Below are positions 34,719 through 44,151 of a DNA stretch of 64,000 bases, piece by piece. The stretch lies in contig CAWCWZ010000032.1 of NCBI GenBank assembly GCA_963799395.1, positions 36,707 to 100,706 on the forward strand, read 5' to 3'. The DNA comes from Bog-752 sp963799395 (lineage in GTDB: Bacteria; Actinomycetota; Thermoleophilia; UBA2241). The translations under genes and the position numbers were made by a program. Each line of letters begins with the position of its first letter. Within the stretch, counting starts at the first letter, position 1. Under the pieces are notes generated by a model. That model worked only from the letters and a program-made list of their open reading frames with translations, made no database searches and was not told where the DNA came from.

Positions 34719-35168
34719 GTGGAGAAGACCAGTACCGAGGTCGATGCGCTGCTGGTCGGCATCGAGTTCGAACCCGTGCTTGTGGGTATCGTCATGGGCA
34801 GCGAATCCGACCGCGAAGTCATGGAGGCGGCCGGGCGTGAGCTCGACGAGCGTCGCATACGCCATGAGATCCAGGTCATGTCGGCACATCGCGACCCCGA
34901 GAAGGTCGCCCACTACGCCCGCACGGCGCAGGCGCGCGGGCTCAAGGTGCTCATCGCCGGCGCCGGCAAGGCGGCCGCGTTGCCCGGCGTGATCGCCTCT
35001 TACACCAATCTGCCGGTCATCGGCGTGCCCATCAAGACGAGCGACCTGGGCGGCCTCGACTCGCTGCTGTCCATCGTGCAGATGCCGCCCGGCGTGCCGG
35101 TCGCCTGCGTCGCCATCAACGGCGCCCGCAACGCCGCCATCCTGGCGGCGAAGATCCTCGACGTCTGA
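34719..35168 (+). CDS. purE: N5-carboxyaminoimidazole ribonucleotide mutase
   Basis: 149 residues: VGIVMGSESDREVMEAAG, the catalytic-region VMSAHRDPEKVAHYA and IAGAGKAAALPGVIAS are the PurE core; the first ~18 residues are an extension. GTG start with AAGGGAG upstream. It follows purD by 78 nt. The PurK partner is not in the window. Confidence 0.96.
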   Translation: MEKTSTEVDALLVGIEFEPVLVGIVMGSESDREVMEAAGRELDERRIRHEIQVMSAHRDPEKVAHYARTAQARGLKVLIAGAGKAAALPGVIASYTNLPVIGVPIKTSDLGGLDSLLSIVQMPPGVPVACVAINGARNAAILAAKILDV

Positions 35169-35187
35169 CCGACCTGAGAGACGAGCG

Positions 35188-35319
35188 ATGAGCGACGATC
35201 CCCGCAAGTCGCGCCTGCCGCCGGGCTATCAGCGGCAGGTGGTGATCATGGCGATCAGCGGTTTCAGCTTCGTCCTCGTGCTGGCTCTGATCGCCCTGCT
35301 GCTGCGTTTCATCGGTTGA
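35188..35319 (+). CDS. Small single-span membrane protein (43 aa)
   Basis: A short gene in the gap between purE and ridA: basic N terminus (SDDPRKSRLPPGYQRQ) followed by one hydrophobic helix (VVIMAISGFSFVLVLALIALLLRFIG). Supported by ATG with GAGAGACGAG upstream, tight spacing (19 nt after purE, 37 nt before ridA) and good codon third-position GC. Unknown function. Confidence 0.6.
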   Translation: MSDDPRKSRLPPGYQRQVVIMAISGFSFVLVLALIALLLRFIG

Positions 35320-35356
35320 CCCAACCGCCACGCACCCGCGACACAAGGAGCTCGAG

Positions 35357-35737
35357 ATGATCAAGAAGACCCTGGCGTCGCCCGCTGCCGCCCCGGCGAT
35401 CGGTCCCTACTCCCCCGCCGTACAGACCGAACGCCTCGTGTTCTTTTCGGGGCAGGTGCCGTTCGACTCCGCCGGCGCGGTGGTCGGCGAGACGGCGGCC
35501 GAGCAGGCGCGGCAGGCGCTCGGCAACCTGCACCACCTGCTCGAGGCCGGCGCCCTGACGAGCCACGCGGTCGTCAAGACCACCATCTTCCTGACCGACA
35601 TGAACGACTTCAACGCGGTGAACGACGTCTACGCCGAGTTCTTCGAGAAGCCCTACCCGGCGCGCTCGACGGTCGCCGTCGCCGCGCTGCCGAAGGGCGT
35701 CAAGGTCGAGATCGACGCCATCGCCATGAGTGAGTGA
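35357..35737 (+). CDS. ridA: RidA-family reactive intermediate (enamine/imine) deaminase
   Basis: 126 residues. APAIGPYSPAVQTERLVFFSGQVPFD and the C-terminal PARSTVAVAALPKGVKVEIDAIA, with the substrate-site Arg in YPARSTV, define the family, which hydrolyses 2-aminoacrylate and related imines. AAGGAG lies before the ATG. Its stop overlaps the next gene by four bases (GTGA). Confidence 0.96.
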   Translation: MIKKTLASPAAAPAIGPYSPAVQTERLVFFSGQVPFDSAGAVVGETAAEQARQALGNLHHLLEAGALTSHAVVKTTIFLTDMNDFNAVNDVYAEFFEKPYPARSTVAVAALPKGVKVEIDAIAMSE

Positions 35738-36259
35738 CAGAAGACCCAGTGAGCGACGAGAGGCCGGCCAGGACGATCTACCGGTCGGCGGCCGGCGCGG
35801 CCAACGAGGCGTCCGCCGCCGGACGGTCGCCGAGGCGGCGCCGGCGCCTGCGCGACGCCTGGTGGCTGGCCCCGGTCCTGGCCCTCGTCGTGCTGTTCGC
35901 GGTCTTCATCGTGGTGAGCTTCTTTCTGCTCGGTGGCTTCGGCCTGCTGCAGTATTTCGGCGTGACTGCCGCCGGCCAGAACTACGCCGGGACCTGGGGC
36001 TCATCGGACACGGCCCTCGGCACGCCGGCCATCCTCATCACCAAGAACGGCGGCGCTTACACGATCTCCGGCACCCGGACGCTCGGCGGGCGCTGCCGTC
36101 GCAGCCCACGTGAACGACGACGCCCTCGTGGCGACGGGCGCCGTGAGCGGCGTCTCGTGGCGTCTGTCGCTGTCGTTTGCCAACCGCGACCAGCTCCATG
36201 CCCAGCTTACCTACGGCGACGGCCGGCCACCCGTGGAGACGCTGCTCACCAGAGAGTGA
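35734..36259 (+). CDS. Membrane-anchored protein with GTW-type extracytoplasmic domain, apparent +1 indel near 36091
   Basis: 174 residues after removing one C from GGCGGGCGCTG near 36091. An Arg-rich cytoplasmic start is followed by a membrane helix (WWLAPVLALVVLFAVFIVVSFFLL) and a beta-rich domain NYAGTWGSSDTALGTPAILITKNGGAYTISG, DDALVATGAVSG, FANRDQLHAQLTY. Similar in plan and wording to the protein at 37793-38406 on the other side of purB. Function unknown; possibly a wall- or ligand-sensing domain. GTG start overlaps ridA stop. Confidence 0.65.
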
Positions 36260-36309
36260 CCTGTGAGAGAATCGTCTGCATCCGCGACGGCCGCGACGGA
36301 GGGCTCCCC

Positions 36310-37611
36310 ATGATCGATCGCTACACGCTGCCCGAGATGGGCGCCATCTGGACCGACGACGCCAAGCTGCAGACCTGGCTCGAGGTCGAGCTCGCGGCCG
36401 TGCGCGCCTGGAACCGGCTCGGCAAGGTCCCCGACGAGGCCGTGGCCGCAATCGAAGCGAGGGCCGGGTTCGACGCCGCCCGGGTGGCCGAGATCGAGCG
36501 GACCACGAATCACGACGTGATCGCCTTTCTGACCGACGTCGCCGAGCACGTCGGCGACGCCTCGAAGTACATCCACTACGGCATGACGAGCTCGGACATG
36601 CTCGACACCGGTCTCGCGCTGCAGATCAAGCGCGCCGGCGAGCTGCTGCAGCGCGACCTGGTCGCGCTCGGCGGCGTGCTCAAGCGCCGGGCCTTCGAGT
36701 TTCGCGACACGGTCCAAGTCGGCCGCACGCACGGCATCCACGCCGAGCCCATCACCTTTGGCATGAAGCTGGGGATGTGGGCCTTCGAGGTGGCCCGCCA
36801 CCTCGAGCGCCTGCGGCGCGTGACCGATGGCGCCGCCGTAGGCAAGCTGAGTGGCGCCGTCGGCGCCTACAACAACATCGATCCGCGGGTCGAGGAGCTC
36901 GTCTGCGCCGAGCTCGGCCTGGGCTGCGAGCCCATCGCCAACCAGGTCGTGCAGCGCGACCGCCACGCCGCCTTCCTGTCGGCCCTGGCCATCGTCGGTT
37001 CGTCGCTCGAGAAGTTCGCGGTCGAGGTGCGCCACCTGCAGCGAACCGAGGTGCGCGAGGCCGAGGAGGCGTTCGGCAAGGGCCAGAAGGGCTCCTCGGC
37101 GATGCCCCACAAGCGCAACCCCATCCTCTCCGAACGCCTGGCCGGCTGCGCCCGCGTGCTACGTGGCAACGCCGTCGTGGGCATGGAGAACATGGCGCTC
37201 TGGCACGAGCGCGACATCTCCCACAGCTCGGCCGAGCGCATCGTGTTCCCCGACTCCTGCATCCTGCTCGACTACATGCTGCAGAAGGCGACGAAGCTGT
37301 TCGACGGCCTGGTCGTCGACGAGGCGCGCATGCTGGCCAACCTCTCGCAGTCGCAGCGCCTGGTCTTCAGCGGCGCCGTGCTGCTCGCGCTCGTCGACCA
37401 CGGCATGCTGCGCGACGACGCCTACCGGGTGGTGCAGGACGCGGCCATGCGGGCCTGGCGCGAAGGCGTCGACTTCGGGCGCCTCGTCAAGGACGACCCC
37501 GAGGCGGCGGCCGTCCTGTCGCCCGCCGAGATCGACGCGGCCATGGACCCCGATCAGTACCGGGCCGGACGCGAGGTCATCTTCGGGCGTCTCGCGGAGC
37601 TCACGTTCTAG
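36310..37611 (+). CDS. purB: Adenylosuccinate lyase
   Basis: 433 residues. PurB acts twice in purine synthesis, on SAICAR and adenylosuccinate. Visible: IDRYTLPEMGAIWTDDAK, ERTTNHDVIAFL, HYGMTSSDMLDTGLAL, VGRTHGIHAEPITFG and the lyase signature GSSAMPHKRNPILSE. The frame happens to be open back through the preceding gene, but family alignment starts at the ATG at 36310 after GGAGGG. Confidence 0.97.
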   Translation: MIDRYTLPEMGAIWTDDAKLQTWLEVELAAVRAWNRLGKVPDEAVAAIEARAGFDAARVAEIERTTNHDVIAFLTDVAEHVGDASKYIHYGMTSSDMLDTGLALQIKRAGELLQRDLVALGGVLKRRAFEFRDTVQVGRTHGIHAEPITFGMKLGMWAFEVARHLERLRRVTDGAAVGKLSGAVGAYNNIDPRVEELVCAELGLGCEPIANQVVQRDRHAAFLSALAIVGSSLEKFAVEVRHLQRTEVREAEEAFGKGQKGSSAMPHKRNPILSERLAGCARVLRGNAVVGMENMALWHERDISHSSAERIVFPDSCILLDYMLQKATKLFDGLVVDEARMLANLSQSQRLVFSGAVLLALVDHGMLRDDAYRVVQDAAMRAWREGVDFGRLVKDDPEAAAVLSPAEIDAAMDPDQYRAGREVIFGRLAELTF

Positions 37612-37792
37612 GGCCCCGTCTCCCGGCGGGCCCCTGTCGACAACGCGCGGCCGCAGGTGGCCGGGTCGAGTCGCAGCCCCTTCCTGCCGACAACACACGG
37701 GAGGGCGGCCGCTCTGGACTCCGCGCAGGTGCGGCGTCACACGAGCGACACGCCACGTCCCGAGACCCGAAGACCCGAAGGGAGTGGGCTCC

Positions 37793-38406
37793 TTGACCAC
37801 ATGTCCGAGCTGCGGTAGCGAAGCGCGCGCCGGTGACTGGACCTGCGGCGCCTGTGGCACGCCGCTGGGCTCGTCGACAGAGACGACGGGCGACGCGGAG
37901 CCGGTCTACGATCAGAGCTACTACGGCGCGACATCTGGCACGGCGCCTCCACTATCCAGAAGCTGCGGGCCGGCAAGACGTCGGGCGGCTCGAAGGGGAC
38001 GTGGCTCGGGCTGCTCGCGGTCGTAGCCGTCGTGGCGGTCGTCGCGGTCTGGTTTCTCGTCCTGCGACCGGCGCCCAGCCGGCAGTTCCTCGGCACCTGG
38101 CACGGCACAAGGGTGACCTCGGTCGGAGCCGTGCCCCACGCGCTCACCATCACGAGGAAGGGCGCCCTCTACCAGATCACGGACGTCACCGGTAAGGGCT
38201 CGGTCAACCGCTTCAGCGCGGTCCTAAGGGGCGGTCGTCTCGAGTCGGCCATCGCCGCGACGAACACGACGGCCGTGGGGTTCAAGACCTTTCACCTCGT
38301 CTTCGCGCTCGATCACGACAGTCTCGTCGTGGACGTCGAGGGCACGACGCTGTCGGGCGCAAGGACGATCGTCGGCGCGACCGAGAGGCTGACCAGGGCC
38401 GGCTAG
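37793..38406 (+). CDS. Zinc-ribbon membrane protein with GTW-type extracytoplasmic domain, apparent 1-base loss near 37930
   Basis: About 204 residues if one base is restored near 37925-37932. The N terminus is a double-CxxC zinc ribbon (CPSCGSEARAGDWTCGACGTPLG), then a low-complexity linker, a membrane helix (GLLAVVAVVAVVAVWFLVL) and the domain FLGTWHGTRVTSVG, LTITRKGALYQITDV, FHLVFALDHDSLVVDVEGTTL. The TTG start at 37793 is 9 nt after AAGGGAG. Paralogous in its C-terminal half to the protein before purB. Unknown function. Confidence 0.6.
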
Positions 38407-38485
38407 AAGCGGTCGGATCGTTCTGCGCCGCGTCGGGAACACTGGAACGACCGTCCAGAAGACGACCTCGGAGCAAGGTGAGGCG

Positions 38486-39454
38486 ATGCGCGCCGTCCGC
38501 GTCCACAGGTTCGGCGACCCCGACGTCATGCGCCTCGAAGAAGCGCCCGAGCCGCGCCCGCCCCGCGCCGGCGAGGTACTGGTCCGCCTGCGGGCCGCCG
38601 GTGTGAACCCGGTCGACACCTATGTGCGCTCAGGTCAGTACGCCGCCCTGCCGCCGCTGCCCTACACCCCCGGCGGCGACGGCGCCGGCGACGTCGCGGC
38701 GCTCGGCGACGGGGGCGCGCCCGGCTTGTCGGTCGGCGACCGCGTCTATACGTCGGGCTCGATGACGGGCACCTACGCCGAAGCTGCGCTCTGTGGCACG
38801 GCCCAGGTCCACCCCCTGCCCGACGCCGTCACCTTCGTCGCCGGGGCGGCCGTGGGCGTACCGTACGCGACCGCCTACCGGGCCCTTTTTCAGCGCGGCC
38901 TCATCGGCCCCGGCGAGATCGTCCTGGTCCATGGGGCGAGCGGCGGCGTCGGTCTCGCGGCCGTGCAGCTCGCCGCGGCCGCGGGCCATGCGGTGCACGG
39001 CACGGCCGGCTCCGAGGCCGGCCGCCGGCTGGTCGCTGCCCAGGGCGCCGCGTGCGTGGTCGACCACCGCGCACCCGAGCACATCGAGGAGCTGCGCGCC
39101 GCGACCGGCGGGCGCGGCTACGACCTCATCGTCGAGATGGCCGCCCACGTCGGCCTGGCCCGCGCTCTGGGCCTGCTCGCGCCCCGCGGCCGCGTCGTCG
39201 TGGTCGGCAGCCGCGGTACCGTCGAGATCGCGCCTCGCGACCTCATGAGCCGCGACGCCGACGTACGCGGCCTGCTGCTCACGAACGCGCCGCCGGGCGA
39301 GCTCGCCGAGATCCACCGCGCTCTCTACGCCGGCCTCGCCGACGGCAGCTTGCGCCCCGTGATCGCCCGCGAGCTGCCTCTCGCCGAGGCCGCGACCGCC
39401 CACCGCGCGATCGTCGCGGGACCCGCTGCCGGCAACCTCGTCCTCGTGCTCTGA
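38486..39454 (+). CDS. NADPH:quinone reductase-like zinc-independent MDR oxidoreductase
   Basis: 322 residues, intact. RAAGVNPVDTYVRSGQY, PYTPGGDGAGDVAALG, VLVHGASGGVGLAAVQLA (NADPH Rossmann) and YDLIVEMAAH match the zeta-crystallin/QOR subgroup of medium-chain reductases. Catalytic zinc ligands are absent, as usual for the group. ATG after AAGGTGAGG. Confidence 0.92.
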   Translation: MRAVRVHRFGDPDVMRLEEAPEPRPPRAGEVLVRLRAAGVNPVDTYVRSGQYAALPPLPYTPGGDGAGDVAALGDGGAPGLSVGDRVYTSGSMTGTYAEAALCGTAQVHPLPDAVTFVAGAAVGVPYATAYRALFQRGLIGPGEIVLVHGASGGVGLAAVQLAAAAGHAVHGTAGSEAGRRLVAAQGAACVVDHRAPEHIEELRAATGGRGYDLIVEMAAHVGLARALGLLAPRGRVVVVGSRGTVEIAPRDLMSRDADVRGLLLTNAPPGELAEIHRALYAGLADGSLRPVIARELPLAEAATAHRAIVAGPAAGNLVLVL

Positions 39455-39501
39455 CCGGTCACGACCGGCGACCGGTCGCTCGACCCGGCCAGCGCCCGCG
39501 C

Positions 39502-39672
39502 CTACTCGTCGTCGTCGAGCGGCTCGAACATGTCGACGCCGGCGCCACAGTCGGGGCAGGTCCAGTCGCCGGGAAGGTCGCCAAAGGCCGTGCCCGGCTC
39601 GACGCCGTTGTCGGGATCGCCGATCTCGGGATCGTAGACCCAGTCGCACAGCGTGCACACGTACTTCTGCAT
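39502..39672 (-). CDS. Rubredoxin
   Basis: 56 residues with the two iron-binding knuckles YVCTLCDWVYDPEIGD and WTCPDCGAGVDMFEP. A small cytoplasmic one-electron carrier, here downstream of an amino-acid permease and convergent with the quinone oxidoreductase gene. The frame is open upstream into the permease gene, but the rubredoxin starts at the ATG 39672 with GGAGTAAT before it. Confidence 0.95.
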   Translation of the reverse strand: MQKYVCTLCDWVYDPEIGDPDNGVEPGTAFGDLPGDWTCPDCGAGVDMFEPLDDDE

Positions 39673-39768
39673 GCGATTACTCCTTCGTGGGGCCGTCTTC
39701 GGATGCGTGTCGCCGCCGATTCTAGTACAGACGTCCACGGTTCCCGTTTGAGGGGGCGGCGGCGGGTG

Positions 39769-39796
39769 GAGCGGGGCGGCTGACGCCGCCCCGCTC
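39769..39796 (-). terminator. Perfect 12-bp hairpin between permease and rubredoxin genes
   Basis: GAGCGGGGCGGC and its complement with a TGAC loop. On the minus strand it follows the permease, so the permease should end before it, and read-through would make the rubredoxin message. Confidence 0.7.
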
Positions 39797-39818
39797 TCTT
39801 CCCCTGGATCCGTGCGGA

Positions 39819-41488
39819 TTACCCGCGGGGCGCCCGGGACCACCCGGGCGCTCGGGCCCCGACATCTCGGAGACGCCCGGTCCGCCGGGCATGACCCTGC
39901 CGGCTTCGCCGGCCGCCATGGCGAGGCCGCCTGGGCGTCGACCGGCGACACGTCGATCTCGTGGATCGTCGCGCTCAGGTCGATGCCGCGGGCCCGCTGG
40001 ATCGCGTAGACCACGACGCCGACGACCACCACCACGCCGAGCGAGAGCATCACGATGTAGGTGTCGAGCCAGCTCGTGGACTGCCGCGGCCAGGAGAGGT
40101 TGATGATCATGAAGACACCGTAGGCGAAGGCGATGATGTTGACCGGCCAGCCCCACTTGCCCAGGTTGAAGTAGGCCCTGTCCTTGGGCCAGCCCTTGGA
40201 GCGCTTGACGAGGCCGCCGAAGACCACCATCTGGTAGGCGATGTAGGTGCCGGCCGTAGCCCAGGCCGTCACGCGGGCGATCTGCACGAACGGGTCGGAA
40301 CCGCCGACGGTGACGTAGAGCAGCACGACGATGGCCGCCACGGCCACGAAGATCGCCGAGGTCAGCGGGGTCTTGGTCCTGGGATGCACGTAGCCGAAGA
40401 ACTTGTGACCGGGGATCATCTTGTCGCGGCCGTAGGCATACAGCAGTCGTGTCGTCGCCGCCTGGATGGCCAGGCAGCACACGAAGATGGCGACGCACAC
40501 CGAGATGAGGAAGGTGTTGGTCACCCAGTTCGGGAAGTGCGCGTGGAAGATGTAGGCGATGGCGCCGGTGCTCTGCGCCTGCGTCTTGGCGACGTTGGGG
40601 ATGGCCAGCACCATCGCCACCAGCCAGAAGGCCGAGATGGCGGCCGTGATGCCCACGGCGAAGAGCATGGCGCGCGGCACCTCGCGCGTCGGGTTGATCG
40701 TCTCTTCGGCGAGGCCGCCGGCGGTGTCGAAGCCGTACAGCACCCAGGCTCCGGTGAGCATGGAGGCGAGGAAGACGCTGCCGTAGCCGAAGAGAGCGCC
40801 CTTCGCGGCGCCCGGCGTCGTGTCGAACAGCACGCCGAGGCCCTGGTGCGCAGCCGTGGCCGATGATGACCGCGATGTAGAGGGCGATGGCGATGACCAC
40901 GAGGCCGATGATCTCGGTGACCGTCCCGATGTTGTTGAAGAAGGCGGTCACCTTGACGCTGAGGACGTTCAGGATCATCGGCCCCACGGCGAAGCAGACC
41001 GCGATCCACAGCAGGGTGGTGTGCGTCGTCTGCCAGCCCATGAGCGAGCAGACGATCGGCGTCACGCCGAAGGCGACGGCGGCGACCGTCACGACCAGCG
41101 CCACGGCGAACATCCAGGCCACCCACCAGCCGTAGGTGCCGCCCATGAAGCGCTTGGCCCATTGGTAGATGCCGCCGGCCAGCGGATAGTGCGAGGCCGC
41201 CTCGGCGAACACGAGGGCGACCATGAACTGACCGAAGACGATGATCGGCCACTGCCAGATGAGCCCTGCCGGGCCGCCGACGTCGAGGCCGTAGTAGAAG
41301 AGCGCGTAGAAGCCGTTGGTCGCCGAGATGAAGCTGAAGGCGATGGCGAACGTCGAGAAGAAGCCGAGCGAACGGCGCAGCTCCTGCGTGTAGCCGAACT
41401 TGGCGAGCTGCGCCTGGTCGCGCTGGTGCTGGGCGTCGGCTTCGTCGTGGAACAGATGGTGTCCGTGGTGTTCACTCTCGGTTGGCAC
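39819..41488 (-). CDS. APC-family amino acid/polyamine/ethanolamine permease, apparent +1 indel near 40852, C-terminal end uncertain
   Basis: About 12 hydrophobic helices. N-terminal ELRRSLGFFSTFAIAFSFISATNGFYALFYYG and PLAGGIYQWAKRFMGGTYGWWVAW match the APC superfamily (GABA/BAT1-like). One extra base near 40849-40856 (GGCTGCGCACC on the coding strand) must be skipped to join VIIGHG to HQGLGVLFDTTPGAAKGA. After IDLSATIHEIDVSPVD the reading frame has no stop before rubredoxin; the TAA at 39819-39821 in another frame, just before the hairpin, is taken as a likely end, implying a further indel. Starts with GTG 15 nt after the cupin gene. Confidence 0.8.
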
Positions 41489-41503
41489 CGGACCCCCCTC
41501 CCC

Positions 41504-41851
41504 CTACCGCCAGTGCGGATAGGTCACGTAGAAGAACTTGCCGTACGAGTCGGTGCTCCAGTACACGAGCAGACCCTTCTTGCGCGGGATGTAGACCACG
41601 TCCCCGGGCTTGAACGTACGCGTCTCGCCGTTCTCAGCGAGGGTGATCTCGCCTTCGAGCATGTAGCAGGCGGCCGCGTCGTCGTCGTAGTCGAAGTCGA
41701 CCGGTGAGCCGGGGAACACCTCGCAGACGCCGGCGCAGAAGGGAGCGCCCTGCTTGCGGTCGATGACATCGACCAGGTTCAGCTTACTGTCGGGCCCGAC
41801 GTCGAATGGTTCGGTCTTGATCTCGGCGGCGGACACCAGGTGGAAGTCCAT
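41504..41851 (-). CDS. Cupin-domain protein (EutQ-like)
   Basis: 115 residues of single cupin fold: CEVFPGSPVDFDYDDDAAACYMLEGEITL, then ETRTFKPGDVVYIPRKKGLLVYWSTDSYG. Metal-binding histidines of classic cupins are largely missing. Adjacent to an APC permease, which fits the EutQ-like cupins that accompany amine catabolism, but this is only context. The ATG at 41851 follows GGGAGG; the open frame extends further upstream without similarity. Confidence 0.8.
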   Translation of the reverse strand: MDFHLVSAAEIKTEPFDVGPDSKLNLVDVIDRKQGAPFCAGVCEVFPGSPVDFDYDDDAAACYMLEGEITLAENGETRTFKPGDVVYIPRKKGLLVYWSTDSYGKFFYVTYPHWR

Positions 41852-41979
41852 TGCATACCTCCCGTGCGTGTCAGGGATGCGTGGACGATCGTGCTCGTGC
41901 GATGAGACAGACGTATGCCAGCGACCGCCCCCTTCCTGGCCGGTCGGCCTGCTCGATGCGCCATGGTGGCGCTCCACCG

Positions 41980-42008
41980 TTGACGTACTCCTGCATAACG
42001 GACAGAAT
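41980..42008 (+). promoter_or_regulatory. Promoter of the PAS-LuxR regulator gene
   Basis: TTGACG (41980-41985) and CAGAAT (42003-42008) spaced by 17 nt, about 44 nt before the ATG at 42052. The ~200-bp divergent region between cupin and regulator is less GC-rich than its surroundings and probably also contains the cupin promoter and operator. Confidence 0.55.
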
Positions 42009-42051
42009 GCCTCGCGGCAAGGCTAATTCTCTACGGAGCTATTGACAGGTA

Positions 42052-43371
42052 ATGCCTAGCAGACGCATCTCTCCCAGCCTCAAGGACGGGCGCAAGGCGA
42101 AGGACAGGCGAGTCATACTCCTCCCCACGGGGGAGGGCGGCTTCGCGCAGCCGCCACTGACCTACGATGACCCCCGCCTGCGCGCCTTCTTGAGCGTTAC
42201 CTTCGAAGTCCTCTACGACTGGAACATCCGGACCGGCGCGGTCTACTTCGGCGAGCACCTCGACACCATGCTCGGCCTGCGACCGGGTGGGTTTCCCCGC
42301 CATATCAGGGGCTGGTTCGACAGGCTGCACCCGGACGACAGGGAACGTGTGGCCGACGCACTTTCGCAAAGCGTCGACGAGCGTGTTCCGTTTCGTTGTG
42401 AGTACCGCATGCGCCACGACGACGGGTCGTTCAGGCTCGTCCGCGACCAGGGCGTGATCCTGGCCGACGAGCAGGGCGAGCCTGCGAACATGATCGGCGC
42501 GATGCGCGATGTGACTGCACAACGCGAGGCGGAGGTCGCCCTGCGCGAGGCGACCGAGCTGCATCGAGTCCTGTTCCGCCTGCCCAGCCCGGCCATGCAG
42601 GTCGATGCCCAAGGAACCTACCTCGACGCCGATGATCGCGCGCTCGCCTTCTTCGAGCGGACGCGGGACGAGATGCTCGCAGCGACGGTTGGCGACGACT
42701 TTCCACCAAAGGTGGCGGCTGCGCTGAACGGCGAGCTCGAAGGTGATGGCGGGATCATTGAGCTCGACGTGACCTGCCCCGTGCACGGTCGACCCAAGAC
42801 CCTGTTGCTCACCATCATACCGGCCCATCTCGGCGAGCAGCCCAGCTACTTTCTGCTCGGCACGGATATCACGGAACAACGCGCCGTTCAGGAGGAGCTC
42901 TCTCGCTCCGAGCGCGCACTACGCCGTCAAACGACGATCCTTGATGAGCGCAACACGGCCCTGCGGGTCCTGCTGGAACAGCGTGAGCAAGACCGCACAG
43001 AGCTCGAGCAGCGCATCGTGAGCAACCTCGAGAAGCTCATCGATCCGACACTGGACCGCTTAAGCCGGGCACTCCAGCATCGGCCGGAACGGCTCGAGGT
43101 AGAGGCGGTGCGGGTCAACCTGCGCGAGATCATCGGCCCGTTCGCCGAGCGTCTCGCCGGCGCCCATACGCCGGGCTCACCTCTCACCCGGCGCGAGATC
43201 GAGGTCGCGAACCTCGTGCGTCTCGGCAACACCAGCGCCGAGATCGCCGAGGCGCTGCACATCTCCCCGTCGTCGGTCGCGTTCCACAGGGCGAACGTCA
43301 GGCGCAAGCTGGGGCTGCCGAAGGGGGGTCCCCGGCTCGAGACTCACCTGGCCGCGCTCGCCCGGAACTAG
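42052..43371 (+). CDS. PAS-domain LuxR-type transcriptional regulator
   Basis: 439 residues. PAS domain 1 (~45-165: LYDWNIRTGAVYFGEHLDTML, WFDRLHPDDRERV, YRMRHDDGSFRLVRDQG, MRDVTAQREAE), PAS domain 2 (~170-290: SPAMQVDAQGTYLDADDRAL, GTDITEQRAVQEE), a coiled coil (RTELEQRIVSNLEKLIDPTLDRL) and a C-terminal LuxR helix-turn-helix (LTRREIEVANLVRLGNTSAEIAEALHIS). Codon use is slightly less GC-rich than neighbours. Divergent from the cupin-permease genes, which it probably controls. Confidence 0.9.
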   Translation: MPSRRISPSLKDGRKAKDRRVILLPTGEGGFAQPPLTYDDPRLRAFLSVTFEVLYDWNIRTGAVYFGEHLDTMLGLRPGGFPRHIRGWFDRLHPDDRERVADALSQSVDERVPFRCEYRMRHDDGSFRLVRDQGVILADEQGEPANMIGAMRDVTAQREAEVALREATELHRVLFRLPSPAMQVDAQGTYLDADDRALAFFERTRDEMLAATVGDDFPPKVAAALNGELEGDGGIIELDVTCPVHGRPKTLLLTIIPAHLGEQPSYFLLGTDITEQRAVQEELSRSERALRRQTTILDERNTALRVLLEQREQDRTELEQRIVSNLEKLIDPTLDRLSRALQHRPERLEVEAVRVNLREIIGPFAERLAGAHTPGSPLTRREIEVANLVRLGNTSAEIAEALHISPSSVAFHRANVRRKLGLPKGGPRLETHLAALARN

Positions 43372-43433
43372 ACTGAAGAAGAGCGGCGACCGCGGCCGAC
43401 GGCCGGTGGACGAGAGCCGGGGCGCCGCCCCCA

Positions 43434-44147
43434 CTACTGGTTCTCGAGCAGCTCCTCGGCGGCCACGTCGCGCACGACGCGCGCCGGCACGCCCATGAGC
43501 ACCTTGCGGGCCGGCGCGTCGCTCGTGACCACCGCGCCGGCGGCGATGAAGGCCTCCTCGCCGATCTCGACGCCCGGGCAGAGCACGACGCCGCCGCCGA
43601 TGCGCGCGCCGCGGCGGATGGTGGCGCCCCTGATCAGCTCGTGACGCTTCTCGGTGCGGCCCATGAAGTTGTCGTTCGTGGTCTGCACGCAGGGCGCGAC
43701 GAAGACGTGGTCTTCGATCGTCATGTAGGCGGTGATGTAGGCGTTGGACTGGATCTTGGTGAAATCGCCGATGGTGGTGTCGTTCTCGACGCAGGTGCCG
43801 CGACCGACGACGACGCGCTCGCCGAGCAGGCAGCGCTCGCGCACGCTGGCGAGGTCACCGACGACGCACCCCGCACCCATCGTCACGCCACGGTAGACGA
43901 TGGCGCCGGTCGAGACGACGCAGCCGGCACCGAGGCGCAGCGGCGGAAGCTCGCCCCGTCTGGCGGTCGACGACGGCGACAGCGAGGGCGCCTTGCCCAG
44001 CACCGCCCCGTCCTGGATGAAGCAGCCGTCGCCGATCTCGGTGTCGTCGTGGACGACCACGTTGGCGCCGAAGACCACGCCGGCGCCGACGGCGACGTTG
44101 CTGCCCAGCAACAGGTGGTCGGCCAGCTCGGACGGATGCAGCGTCAC
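43434..44147 (-). CDS. Left-handed beta-helix acyltransferase (WbpD/WlbB-like N-acetyltransferase)
   Basis: 237 residues of hexapeptide repeats: GAGVVFGANVVVHDDTEIGDGCFIQ, TTIGDFTKIQSNAYITAYMTIEDHVFVAPCV, GARIGGGVVLCPGVEIGEEAFIAAGAVV and the closing VLMGVPARVVRD. In WbpD enzymes this fold acetylates the 3-amino group of a UDP-sugar acid. GTG start 4 nt after the oxidoreductase stop. Neighbours (oxidoreductase, UDP-sugar 6-dehydrogenase, 2-epimerase) support the assignment. Confidence 0.83.
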   Translation of the reverse strand: MTLHPSELADHLLLGSNVAVGAGVVFGANVVVHDDTEIGDGCFIQDGAVLGKAPSLSPSSTARRGELPPLRLGAGCVVSTGAIVYRGVTMGAGCVVGDLASVRERCLLGERVVVGRGTCVENDTTIGDFTKIQSNAYITAYMTIEDHVFVAPCVQTTNDNFMGRTEKRHELIRGATIRRGARIGGGVVLCPGVEIGEEAFIAAGAVVTSDAPARKVLMGVPARVVRDVAAEELLENQ

Positions 44148-44151
44148 GACG

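Noticed and set aside
35734..37611. A single protein fusing the GTW membrane protein to adenylosuccinate lyase
   Set aside because: The continuity exists only because of the +1 indel near 36091; both parts have their own start and ribosome site.
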